Notes under the pieces: model-generated
What the model was told of the DNA's origin: nothing
The model's input: the letters and a program-made list of their open reading frames with translations, nothing else
Databases searched by the model: none
Source of the DNA: Armatimonadota bacterium
GTDB lineage: Bacteria > Armatimonadota > JADLDR01
DNA: 53,249 nt
Direction: 5' to 3'
Assembly (NCBI GenBank): GCA_020846535.1
Contig: JADLDR010000009.1
Location: 1-53,249 of the forward strand
Shown: positions 46,694 through 53,249 of the stretch, piece by piece
Layout of the letters: each line of letters opens with the position of its first letter
How positions within the stretch are numbered: position 1 is the first letter of the stretch
Made by a program: the position numbers and the translations under genes

Positions 46694-47248
46694 CTATTGT
46701 CTAGCAAGTCGTTGTCCGTGCAGCCGCTCGGAGAGGGCGGCCAGCGCCCCTTGAATGCTGCCGTCCATCACCGTATCCCCCATCCTCACCCTCACCCCGC
46801 CGATGATGGCTGGGTCGATCCGCGCCTCCATGCGAACCGCTTTGCCAGTCACCTCTTGCAGCTTCGCCTGAAGCCGGGCCGCCTGATCATGAGTCATCGG
46901 GACGGCGGTCGTGACATGGGCCACGGCGATGCCGAGAGCCTCGTTGGAAAGAGCCTCGAATTCGGGCCATATCTGAGGCAGCGTTTCCTCTCGCCGCTTA
47001 TCGATCAAAAGCGAAAGGAAGCGGAGGGTCAAATCCTGCACCTTGCCCTCGAACAGCACTTCCGAGGCGGATTTCTTGCGAGCCGGCGGCACCATCGGCT
47101 GGCGGTAGAAAGCCCTCAGTTCGGGCATCGAGCCCAGGGTGGCGGAGATCAGCCTCAGGTCGGCCTCCACCTGCGTCACATTGCCCTCTTTGACCGCCTC
47201 CTGAAACAGCGCCGCCGCGTACCGTTTGGCAACCCGGTCTCCGATCAC
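46694..47248 (-). CDS. atpH: ATP synthase delta subunit
   Basis: This 184-residue peripheral-stalk subunit begins RVAKRYAAALFQEA and has the C-terminal motif IDPAIIGGVRVRMGDTVMDGS, both typical of delta/OSCP. Its ATG at 47248 overlaps the atpF stop in ATGA, as expected for coupled stalk genes. Confidence 0.96.
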   Translation of the reverse strand: MIGDRVAKRYAAALFQEAVKEGNVTQVEADLRLISATLGSMPELRAFYRQPMVPPARKKSASEVLFEGKVQDLTLRFLSLLIDKRREETLPQIWPEFEALSNEALGIAVAHVTTAVPMTHDQAARLQAKLQEVTGKAVRMEARIDPAIIGGVRVRMGDTVMDGSIQGALAALSERLHGQRLARQ

Positions 47249-47757
47249 GATGACGCCCCCACCTTCGAGATGAAATCATCGATCAGGCGGCGGTGTTCCG
47301 CCTCATCGAGATTCTTCTCCAGCACCTTCCCGGCAGCGGAGACCGCCAGGGAAGCAACCTCCTCACGCAACTCGACCATCGCCTTTTCCTTTTCACGCTG
47401 GATTTCCGTCTGGCCGCGCTCGATGATCTCTTTGGCCTGATTGTGCGAATCGGCGATAATCTCGTCCTTGATGGCCTGCGCCTCCTTGATGGCCGCCTGG
47501 ATGCGGGCGCGTGCTTCACTTTCGACGCCCTCTATCCGCGCTTCGTATTCGTGCCGGATGCGCTCCATATCGGCCCGCTGCTCTTCCGCCTTGCTCAGAT
47601 TGTTCCGGATCTCATCGGCGCGGGCATCCAACATCATCCCCACCGGCTTGAACAGAAACTTCTTCAACAGCAGAAACAGCACGATAAAGCCGACAATCTG
47701 AATCAATATCCCCCGCGGCTCGATCCCCAGGGTGTGAAATAGCGATTGAAAATCCAT
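47245..47757 (-). CDS. atpF: ATP synthase b subunit
   Basis: This 170-residue peripheral-stalk subunit has one N-terminal membrane helix (about 18-35, IQIVGFIVLFLLLKKFLF) followed by a long charged right-handed coiled coil. The segment FKPVGMMLDARADEIRNNLS is typical. It is separated from atpE by a 224-nt gap that holds nested inverted repeats, very unlike the tight spacing elsewhere in the operon. Confidence 0.95.
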   Translation of the reverse strand: MDFQSLFHTLGIEPRGILIQIVGFIVLFLLLKKFLFKPVGMMLDARADEIRNNLSKAEEQRADMERIRHEYEARIEGVESEARARIQAAIKEAQAIKDEIIADSHNQAKEIIERGQTEIQREKEKAMVELREEVASLAVSAAGKVLEKNLDEAEHRRLIDDFISKVGASS

Positions 47758-47782
47758 AAAAGACTCCTCGGGAAGTGAGGAT

Positions 47783-47985
47783 ATTAGGGTTAGGGCGTAG
47801 GGTCTAGGGGTATGCTTAGCCCGGATTATTCACGAACGCGAATTTGATCTCGATTCCCATAACGGAGTGCGCGCCTTTTGATCTCATCATGAATAATCCG
47901 GGTGAGGGGAGAGAAGCGTCTCTGCATATGAAACACACTAGACCCTATTCCCCTAACACCCTAACCCCTAACCCCTATACCCTAT
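47783..47985. repeat. Nested inverted-repeat element between atpE and atpF
   Basis: The outer arms are TTAGGG-like tracts: ATTAGGGTTAGGGCGTAGGG (47783-47802) on the left and repeated CCCTAA units (47950-47978) on the right, with a perfect 10-bp pair TAGGGTCTAG/CTAGACCCTA (47798-47807, 47938-47947). Inside is a perfect 13-bp pair CCCGGATTATTCA/TGAATAATCCGGG (47820-47832, 47890-47902), bounding 83 bp. A small AGAGA-AGCG-TCTCT hairpin lies to its right. In the atp mRNA these would fold into a long nested stem. It looks like a MITE-type insertion with a second repeat around it. Confidence 0.7.
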
Positions 47986-48257
47986 CGGGGCGCGTTCTGG
48001 AGGGCCTGAAGCACCTCGGCTCCTGCGGGCAGTTTGCCTTGCAGGAGGAAGAACATCAACAGGGCGTAGATGACGAGGGACTCGATGAGGGCCAGACCGA
48101 TGATCATGGCCGTCTGAATGCGCCCTGCCGCCTCCGGCTGGCGCGCAATACCTTCGAGAGCCGCGCTTGCGGTGCGCCCCTGCGCGTAAGCCGCCGACAG
48201 AACCGCCAGCGGCAGACCGAACCCGACTGCCAACGCCAATGCAGCTAAATAAGCCAT
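47982..48257 (-). CDS. atpE: ATP synthase c subunit
   Basis: This 91-residue proteolipid has two membrane helices joined by the polar loop ARQPEAAGR. The ion-binding carboxylate is Glu59 in LIESLVIY. Gln26, 33 residues earlier, and Ser60 are present, as in Na+-binding c-rings, but Leu replaces the Thr found at the next position in the classic Na+ type, so coupling ion is uncertain. GGAGG precedes the ATG. The stop codon overlaps the edge of the TTAGGG-like repeat. Confidence 0.95.
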   Translation of the reverse strand: MAYLAALALAVGFGLPLAVLSAAYAQGRTASAALEGIARQPEAAGRIQTAMIIGLALIESLVIYALLMFFLLQGKLPAGAEVLQALQNAPR

Positions 48258-48347
48258 CGAAACTATCCTCCTTCGTGATGTGGGGTATTCCGCGTCTCGC
48301 GAAATCCTGTGGTGAAATCGAGATGATCAACCCGTTCAGGCCGTCGA

Positions 48348-49115
48348 TCAGTGAGAATGCGCCTCCTGAGGATGCGCCCCATGTTCTTCGTGGTCGTCAT
48401 GAGTGACGCCGACGGCAATGTAGATGCTGACGAGCATCGAGAAGACAAGGGCCTGGACGAAAGCCGTGAATATCCCGAAGAGCATCATAGGGAGCTGGAA
48501 CGGGATGGGAATAAACTTCGGGAGGGTCAGGGCCGCCAGCAGGGTCAACTGTGCGATGACCATATCTTCCCCGAAGATATTGCCGAAAAGACGGATGGAA
48601 AGCGACAGGGGGCGGGCTAGTTCCCCTACCACATGCAGGGGGAACATGAGCGGGCCCAGCCACCAGGGGTCTCCGATAAAGTGCTTGAAGTATCCCTTAA
48701 CCCCGCTGGCCTGTATGGAATAGACCTGCACCATGACGAAAGCCACCAAGGCCAGACCGATGGTGATAGTCGGGTTGGCGGTAGGAGACTTGAAGGGCGG
48801 AGGTAACAGGCCCAGCACATTCATGCAGAAAATATAGAGAAAGAAGGTGGCGACCAGCGGGGCGTATTTTTCGCCTCCCGGGCCAATGATGCCGCGCACA
48901 AAGGCAAAGAGCGATTCTACGATGAACTCCATGGCGTTCTGCAAGCCGCGGGGAACGCGCTCCATCCGCCGGGTGGCCCGCCACGCCAGGAAGGTCAGCA
49001 GCAGCGCGACCAGCAGGGACATGACGACATAGACCCAGGGGCTTCCTTCGATAACGCTGGCCCCGGCTGCCCCGTGCCCGGCGGCGGCTCCATGCTCTAC
49101 AGTTCCATGATCCAA
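48348..49115 (-). CDS. atpB: ATP synthase a subunit
   Basis: This 255-residue membrane subunit forms the ion half-channels. The essential Arg175 is in ARPLSLSIRLFGNIFGED. Five to six helices are visible. Both ends are His-rich (MDHGTVEHGAAAGHG and HDDHEEHGAHPQEAHSH), which is unusual for AtpB and may reflect metal or pH effects. It precedes atpE by 90 nt. Confidence 0.96.
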   Translation of the reverse strand: MDHGTVEHGAAAGHGAAGASVIEGSPWVYVVMSLLVALLLTFLAWRATRRMERVPRGLQNAMEFIVESLFAFVRGIIGPGGEKYAPLVATFFLYIFCMNVLGLLPPPFKSPTANPTITIGLALVAFVMVQVYSIQASGVKGYFKHFIGDPWWLGPLMFPLHVVGELARPLSLSIRLFGNIFGEDMVIAQLTLLAALTLPKFIPIPFQLPMMLFGIFTAFVQALVFSMLVSIYIAVGVTHDDHEEHGAHPQEAHSH

Positions 49116-49124
49116 ATTATCACC

Positions 49125-49457
49125 TCACCTGGAAGGTTTTTCCGCCAGAAGCCCCCCGGTCACCTTCAGGAAAATGACCAGATGCACCCCGGCGAACCCC
49201 GCCCCGAAAGCCAGAAGGTCCACCAGGTTCCAGCGGACAACGGCCCACAGAACGAGGCCGATGAATGTGAATTTCGAAATCGCCAAGCCGCCCAGAAGGG
49301 CGGCAGGTTTGCGGGCTTCCGGGGAGAAAGATTTCCTGACCATCCACTCCAGGGTTTTGATCATCCCCAGGCTCAGCGCCGTACCCGCCGTCATGCTCCA
49401 GGCGATGCGCCACGCGCCGTAGGCGGCGCAGTAGAGCAGGGCCAGCCCCCACAGCAA
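49125..49457 (-). CDS. atpI: ATP synthase subunit I (AtpI-like)
   Basis: This small membrane protein has four hydrophobic helices and the segment VHLVIFLKVTGGL, like AtpI, which helps c-ring assembly or Mg2+ supply. The frame is open back to the atpZ stop at 49508, but no ATG, GTG or TTG lies close to it. The nearest conventional start is TTG at 49457 (110 residues), which trims the first helix. A non-standard start near 49490-49500, behind AAGGA, is also possible. Position before atpB fits the family. Confidence 0.75.
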   Translation of the reverse strand: MLWGLALLYCAAYGAWRIAWSMTAGTALSLGMIKTLEWMVRKSFSPEARKPAALLGGLAISKFTFIGLVLWAVVRWNLVDLLAFGAGFAGVHLVIFLKVTGGLLAEKPSR

Positions 49458-49507
49458 CAGAGACGTCCGGACAACCCGCCCGATGAATCCTTCGTCGATA
49501 TTGATCG

Positions 49508-49738
49508 CTAATCGTCCTTCGAAATCTTGCTGACGAGCCGGAAAAGGTTTACGAACCCGGCCCCGATGCCGATAAAGGTAAAAACGATCATCAGCCAGGG
49601 GTCGGTGCGGAACTTGCCGTCCAGCCAAGCGCCGATGAAGTAGCCGACCACTATCGGAGCCACCAGTTCGGCCCCCACCCCGAAGGCCAGCCCGGAATTG
49701 CGGATCCACTTGTAATCTTTCGGCGACTTCGGCTGCAT
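49508..49738 (-). CDS. atpZ: AtpZ/AtpI-family small membrane protein
   Basis: This 76-residue protein has two membrane helices: GVGAELVAPIVVGYFIGAWL and PWLMIVFTFIGIGAGFVNLF. This GxxxE...GxxxG pattern is typical of AtpZ, which sits before the F-ATPase genes in many bacteria and is linked to Mg2+/Ca2+ transport or assembly. It lies 23 nt after lysC, so the ATP synthase operon is probably read from the promoter before the ACT gene. Confidence 0.85.
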   Translation of the reverse strand: MQPKSPKDYKWIRNSGLAFGVGAELVAPIVVGYFIGAWLDGKFRTDPWLMIVFTFIGIGAGFVNLFRLVSKISKDD

Positions 49739-49761
49739 GGATCAATTCCCGGCCCTGCGGG

Positions 49762-51114
49762 CTACCCCTCCACGAACCGCCGGTGCAGCGCCCGGACCGC
49801 CTGCTCGGCATCGCTGTCATGCACCAGGCAGGAGATGGACAGGTCTGAATCGGCGGTCTGGAGGATATCCACCTCCGCCCCGTAGAGGGTTTCCACCACA
49901 TCGGCCATCACCCCGGGCACATCCAGGTTTTCGGCGATGACAGAGATGACGGCACAGTTTTCGGCCACCTCGGTCGGAACGGGGATCGCCTCGAAGGCCC
50001 CGCCAACCCGTTCCAGCATCTCGCGCTGCAAGCGGAAGGTGGTCGTTTCTCCGAAATCGAAGACATAGAGCCGCCCCTTTTCCCCTGCGGACGGCACGGG
50101 CAGCACCAGGCCGTTCAAAGTATCGCGCACTTTTCGCAAATGGTCGCGGGTGATCACGAAGCTGATGGTGTCCGGGCTGACGCTGACCAGGTAAACATTG
50201 ATGCCCAGTTTCGCCATCAGCTTGTAGATTTCCAGCTCGATGCGCGGTTTGTCCTCCGTTTTGGCAATGGTAAGGGTGATATAGGCGACTTTGCTCAGGT
50301 GAGTGATGCCGGTGACGCTCAACCCTTTGCCGGAGGACGCCGCTTCCCGCGTGGTAATGAGCGTTCCCGGCAAGTCCTGCGTGGTCGATTTCACCCAGAG
50401 CGGAATCTTGTGGTTCATCGCGATCTCAGCGGCCCGGGGGTGAAGCACTTTCGCGCCCTGATGGGCCATCTCCGCGATTTCCTCGTAGGTGATAGTCGGC
50501 AGGCTTCGCGCTCCGGGAACCGCTTTCGGGTCGGCGGTCAGGACGCCGTTCACATCCGTATAGATTTCCACCGAATCGGCCCTCAGGGCCGCGCCGAGGG
50601 CGGAGCCGGTGGTGTCGCTGCCGCCGCGTCCCAGGGTGGTGATATCGCCGTGCGAGTGCTTGTCTTCCGGCATCGACACTCCCTGAAAGCCGCAGACAAC
50701 CGCTATCTTCCCCTGCTCCAGCACCTGCACCACGCGCTGGGGATCGATGCTGAGGATGAGAGCATTGCCGAAGTCGGCATCGGTCATGATGCCGGCCTGG
50801 CCGCCGGTGAGAGCGACCGCCGGATAGCCCAGGGTCTTGAGGGTGTGGGCCATGAGAACGGTAGAGATGATCTCTCCGCAGGCCATCATCAGATCCATCT
50901 CGCGGGTGTCGGGCCGGGTGTTGGGATCGACATCGAGAAGCATACGGATCAGGGTATCGGTGGCATAGGGAGCGCCCCCACGCCCTATCGCGGAAACCAC
51001 CACGACCGGGGCGACTCCGCCCTCTTTGGCCTGGATCACTTTCCGGCAGGCCATCAAACGGTGTTCGTGGGTATCGACCGAGGTGCCCCCGAATTTCTGG
51101 ACGACGATTTTCAT
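49762..51114 (-). CDS. lysC: Aspartokinase
   Basis: This 450-residue enzyme phosphorylates aspartate, the first step to lysine, threonine and methionine. Motifs are VVQKFGGTSV at the start, GRGGSDTTGSALGAAL and YTDVNGVLTADP. The C terminus has a pair of ACT domains (about 310-450) for amino acid feedback. The ATG at 51114 overlaps the previous gene stop in ATGA. That upstream gene encodes a separate ACT protein similar to the end of this one, which suggests joint regulation. Confidence 0.96.
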   Translation of the reverse strand: MKIVVQKFGGTSVDTHEHRLMACRKVIQAKEGGVAPVVVVSAIGRGGAPYATDTLIRMLLDVDPNTRPDTREMDLMMACGEIISTVLMAHTLKTLGYPAVALTGGQAGIMTDADFGNALILSIDPQRVVQVLEQGKIAVVCGFQGVSMPEDKHSHGDITTLGRGGSDTTGSALGAALRADSVEIYTDVNGVLTADPKAVPGARSLPTITYEEIAEMAHQGAKVLHPRAAEIAMNHKIPLWVKSTTQDLPGTLITTREAASSGKGLSVTGITHLSKVAYITLTIAKTEDKPRIELEIYKLMAKLGINVYLVSVSPDTISFVITRDHLRKVRDTLNGLVLPVPSAGEKGRLYVFDFGETTTFRLQREMLERVGGAFEAIPVPTEVAENCAVISVIAENLDVPGVMADVVETLYGAEVDILQTADSDLSISCLVHDSDAEQAVRALHRRFVEG

Positions 51115-51647
51115 TCCCCGGTCTCCTCTTCCACCCCAAAGCGTTCTTTCAATGCTTTAATCGCTGGATCGCAACCTTCTTCACTGACCAGGCACATCAC
51201 GGAATTATAGGAATCCCCGGTCTGCACAATCGGAACATTCACGTCCATGAGAGATTCCACGATATTCGCCATGACCCCGGAGAGGGCGCGCATGTTGGGC
51301 GCATAGATATTGACCAGAGCCATCGACTCGATAATCCGGAAGGCGAAATCCTTTTCCCGGAGAACGGCAGACGCCTGCGGGCTGTCCTGGCGATGGATGA
51401 TGAAACTGAGGGCCTGCTTATGGAGCTTGAAGAGGGAAATGCTGATGCCCGCCTGCGCCAGCGCCCGGAAGATTTTCAGTTGATGCCGATGACGGACGAA
51501 ATGTTCCGCAAGAGGAAACTCGATGATGACATGGGCCAGTTCCCGCTGGCAGGAGACGCTGCTGACCCCGCGCTCCTTCTCGAACCCGACCCTCTGAGAG
51601 CCTTCCCGCCGGTGTCGCACCACCGACCTTGACCGTTCAATGGTCAC
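51111..51647 (-). CDS. Stand-alone ACT-domain protein coupled to aspartokinase
   Basis: This 178-residue protein lacks any kinase domain. Its C-terminal half (ALVNIYAPNMRALSGVMANI, then QTGDSYNSVMCLVSEEG) closely matches the final ACT domain of the neighbouring aspartokinase (AVISVIAENLDVPGVMADVV, then QTADSDLSISCLVHDSD). The N-terminal part has a second ACT-like segment. The start is GTG at 51647 behind AAGGGGGT. It overlaps lysC in ATGA, so both are made together. A role as a regulatory subunit of aspartokinase is likely but inferred. Confidence 0.85.
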   Translation of the reverse strand: MTIERSRSVVRHRREGSQRVGFEKERGVSSVSCQRELAHVIIEFPLAEHFVRHRHQLKIFRALAQAGISISLFKLHKQALSFIIHRQDSPQASAVLREKDFAFRIIESMALVNIYAPNMRALSGVMANIVESLMDVNVPIVQTGDSYNSVMCLVSEEGCDPAIKALKERFGVEEETGE

Positions 51648-51707
51648 CGACCTACCCCCTTAGCAAAAGTAACCTTTTTCACAAACGGGATATACATTCA
51701 GCTTCTT

Positions 51708-51736
51708 AGTATAACACAACTTAGGGCCGAAGTCAA
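51708..51736 (-). promoter_or_regulatory. Promoter for the ACT-lysC (and probably atp) transcription unit
   Basis: TTGACT (51731-51736), a 17-nt spacer and TATACT (51708-51713) lie on the minus strand 60 nt before the GTG start. No terminator is seen between lysC and atpZ (23-nt gap), so this promoter may drive lysC and the ATP synthase genes together. Confidence 0.75.
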
Positions 51737-51791
51737 CGAACACATAAGCGGAAAAGAGTTCAGAGATGGGGGAGAGGAAAATGTTGAGGGA

Positions 51792-51972
51792 TTAGGGCGT
51801 CGAAGCCGAGGGGGTCTGGGTGATGAGCAGTTGCCGGCAGGCTTCCAGCCTGTCCTGCCCTTGCGCGGCCCAGGTCGCAAACAGGCTCTGCAAGGGCATG
51901 CGCGTCCGGGAACCCGCCGCCGAGCGCGTGCCCCCGCTGACTTTGCGCCCGATCACCGCCGGACGCACGACC
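51792..51972 (-). pseudogene. C-terminal remnant of an IS66-like transposase
   Basis: About 60 codons read VVRPAVIGRKVSGGTRSAAG, then TRMPLQSLFATW and ACRQLLITQTPSASTP before a stop. This resembles the C-terminal end of IS66-type transposases (RPAVI-x-RK-xS-GGTRS). The frame is cut at 51972, exactly where the IS3-type terminal repeat begins, so the IS3 element seems to have inserted into it. The rest should lie to the right of the window. Confidence 0.65.
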
Positions 51973-52024
51973 TGGACTTGCCCCGGTGTGGTGGACACCG
52001 GTATCATAGGGTTTGGAGGTGTCC

Positions 52025-52336
52025 ATGCCGAAATCCCATCCGCCCTATCCACAGTCACCCAACGACGAGGCGGCCCGCCTCGTACTCTTGGGCGAGAGCC
52101 GCTTAGCCCGGGTCGCCCGCACTCGGGGGGGCAGCAGCCATGCTCTGGCCGACGGGAAGAAAGCCTCTCGCAAGACCCATGAGACCGAACTCAAAGACCC
52201 CCACAACCCGGATTCGCTGGAGGCCGAACGGGCCCGGCTCCGGAAAAAGAATCGTCGTCTGCGTCTGGAGAGGGGTCTCCTCAAAAAAACAGTCAGTATC
52301 TTCTCGAAGGAACCCAGGGAGGATTCCGATTTATGA
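52025..52336 (+). CDS. IS3-family OrfA, diverged
   Basis: This 103-residue protein matches the OrfA plan: an N-terminal helix-turn-helix region (MPKSHPPYPQSPNDEAARLV, then LARVART) and a C-terminal leucine-zipper part (EAERARLRKKNRRLRLERGL, then KKTVSIFSKEPR). The middle (GGSSHALADGKKASRKT) departs from the usual recognition-helix and Trp-containing sequence, so DNA binding may be lost. GGAGG precedes the ATG at 52025. It overlaps orfB as ATGA. Confidence 0.8.
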   Translation: MPKSHPPYPQSPNDEAARLVLLGESRLARVARTRGGSSHALADGKKASRKTHETELKDPHNPDSLEAERARLRKKNRRLRLERGLLKKTVSIFSKEPREDSDL

Positions 52337-53184
52337 AGGAGCCCCTCGACCCGTTTCCCTTGATGCGGATGTGTCAGGCCCTGAAACTCTCGCGCAGTGG
52401 CGACTCCGCCTGGGGCCAGCGCGGGGATAGTCGCCATACTCAACAGGATCAATCGCTGAGCGAGCAAATCCGCCAGATTCATGAGAGCAGCCGCGGGATC
52501 TACGGGGCACCGCGGATTCACGCCACCTTGAAAGGGCAAGGGGCCCGCACCGCCCGCAAGCGGGTGGCCCGCCTGATGCGCCCGCAAGGGATCTGGGGCC
52601 GTCACAAGCGCCGTTTCCAGCGCACCACCCCGTCTCAGCATGCCTTCCCGGTGGCCTAAAACCTGTTGGATCGGCCGTTCACGGTGGCACAGCCCGATCA
52701 GGTCTGGTTGTGTGATATCACCTCTATCCCGGCCCAGGAAAGCTGGTTGTCTCTGGTTGCCGGTCATGGATCTGTGTTCGCGTCAGCTCATTGGCTGGGC
52801 CATAGACGACACCCTGGCACACACTCTGGTGTTCGATGCCCTTCAGATGGCCCTGAAGACCCGGCACCCGTCGGCAGATCTCAGGCATCACAGCGACCGA
52901 GGAGAGCAGTATGCCTATGCCGATTACCAGCGGGTGCTGGCGACCTATGGTATCCAGGTTAGCAGGAGCCGGGCCGGGAATGGTTGGGATAATGCGCCGA
53001 TGGAACGTTTCATGGCGACCCTCAAAACCGAGTGGGTCCATCACCGGCATGACGCCACCCGCGCCCAGGCCCGGCAGGATCTGTTCAAGTATATGGAAAC
53101 CTTTGACAACCGGCAGCGGCTGCTTAGATAGTGCGTCAGGCTATGTCACCGGTCCAGTTTGAAGCCCAGCTTTCCCGGCCATGA
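52333..53184 (+). pseudogene. IS3-family OrfB transposase, broken by a stop and frameshifts
   Basis: The start (IRQIHESSRGIYGAPRIHAT) is intact to FPVA, where a TAA at 52657-52659 stops the frame. The same frame resumes as NLLDRPFTVAQPDQVWLCDI, the first Asp of the DDE triad. The frame then shifts near 52755 to VMDLCSRQLIGWAIDD, LRHHSDRGEQYAYADY (second Asp region) and SRSRAGNGWDNAPMERFMAT (Glu region). Near 53120-53155 two more shifts give SASGYVTG and PVQFEAQLSRP. All catalytic parts exist but no single frame joins them. Confidence 0.85.
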
Positions 53185-53249
53185 CGGGGGGATTTGTGTC
53201 TATAAAATCGGGGCAAGTCCACGATTGTTTTGCTCCATTTTTCGAGACA

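Larger units (their letters stand above)
51973..53221 (+). mobile_element. Degenerate IS3-family insertion sequence, about 1249 bp
   Basis: The ends are perfect 13-bp inverted repeats, TGGACTTGCCCCG (51973-51985) and CGGGGCAAGTCCA (53209-53221), with a further shared GACAC about 10 nt inside. The length and two-gene layout (orfA, orfB overlapping as ATGA) fit IS3. The second gene has a stop codon and several frameshifts, so the copy is not autonomous. No clean 3-4 bp target duplication is visible (ACC on the left, CGA on the right). Confidence 0.85.

Noticed and set aside
47783..47985. Telomere repeats
   Set aside because: The TTAGGG-like units are few, irregular and inside an operon; they are better explained as an inverted repeat element.
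51960..53249. Short target-site duplication for the IS3 element
   Set aside because: The three to four bases beside the two terminal repeats do not match on the two sides.

Overview
The window is GC-rich bacterial chromosome with almost every gene on the minus strand. I see no rRNA, tRNA or CRISPR array. The mix suggests Armatimonadota or a close relative: a prepilin-like protein with an H-x9-DG motif, a secreted TolB-propeller/carboxypeptidase-regulatory giant, an oxidoreductase/isomerase pair, long-form HPF, a YacL-IspD-IspF cluster, and many TTG/GTG starts. That placement is inference; there is no 16S gene here to test it.

Layout from left to right. 1-4.7 kb: a partial secreted surface protein and coaE. 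4.8-8.7 kb: a ribosomal S1 protein with unusual tails, a small unknown protein coupled to RNA 3'-phosphate cyclase, and another unknown protein. 8.7-9.47 kb: no gene, but dense stem-loops and a MITE-like palindromic element. 9.5-14.9 kb: sugar isomerase, Gfo/Idh/MocA oxidoreductase, pilin-like protein with a promoter inside a large dyad, trxB, and a sugar ABC-transporter lipoprotein. 14.9-30.7 kb: a long exopolysaccharide operon running from a near-consensus promoter at 30.7 kb. It encodes a chain-length protein, a priming sugar transferase, seven glycosyltransferases (including a GT39-like membrane enzyme), two acyltransferases, a flippase and a polymerase/ligase. A small unknown gene and a Ser/Thr kinase follow it.

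31-33.8 kb: a double-GNAT gene broken by frameshifts, a lone plus-strand unknown gene, a chlorite-dismutase/HemQ-family protein and a small unknown. 33.9-38.8 kb: pfkA, fructokinase-like pfkB, hpf, ispF, ispD and a PIN/TRAM protein. 38.8-41.5 kb: nuoABCD only. 41.7-49.7 kb: a complete F-type ATP synthase operon with atpZ and atpI, interrupted by a sugar nucleotidyltransferase gene between atpA and atpG and by a nested palindromic element between atpE and atpF. 49.8-51.7 kb: aspartokinase coupled to a separate ACT protein. 51.8-53.2 kb: a decayed IS3-family element inserted beside or into an IS66-like transposase remnant.

The clearest things to follow up are the non-coding structures: the dyad promoter at 12.25 kb, the nested inverted repeats inside the atp operon at 47.8-48.0 kb, the MITE-like element at 9.1-9.4 kb, and the overlapping hairpins at 8.79-9.0 kb. 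Among genes, the split GNAT frame, the S1 protein with an Arg-Asp tail, and the coupled ACT protein before lysC stand out. I did not find a convincing wholly new multi-gene system.
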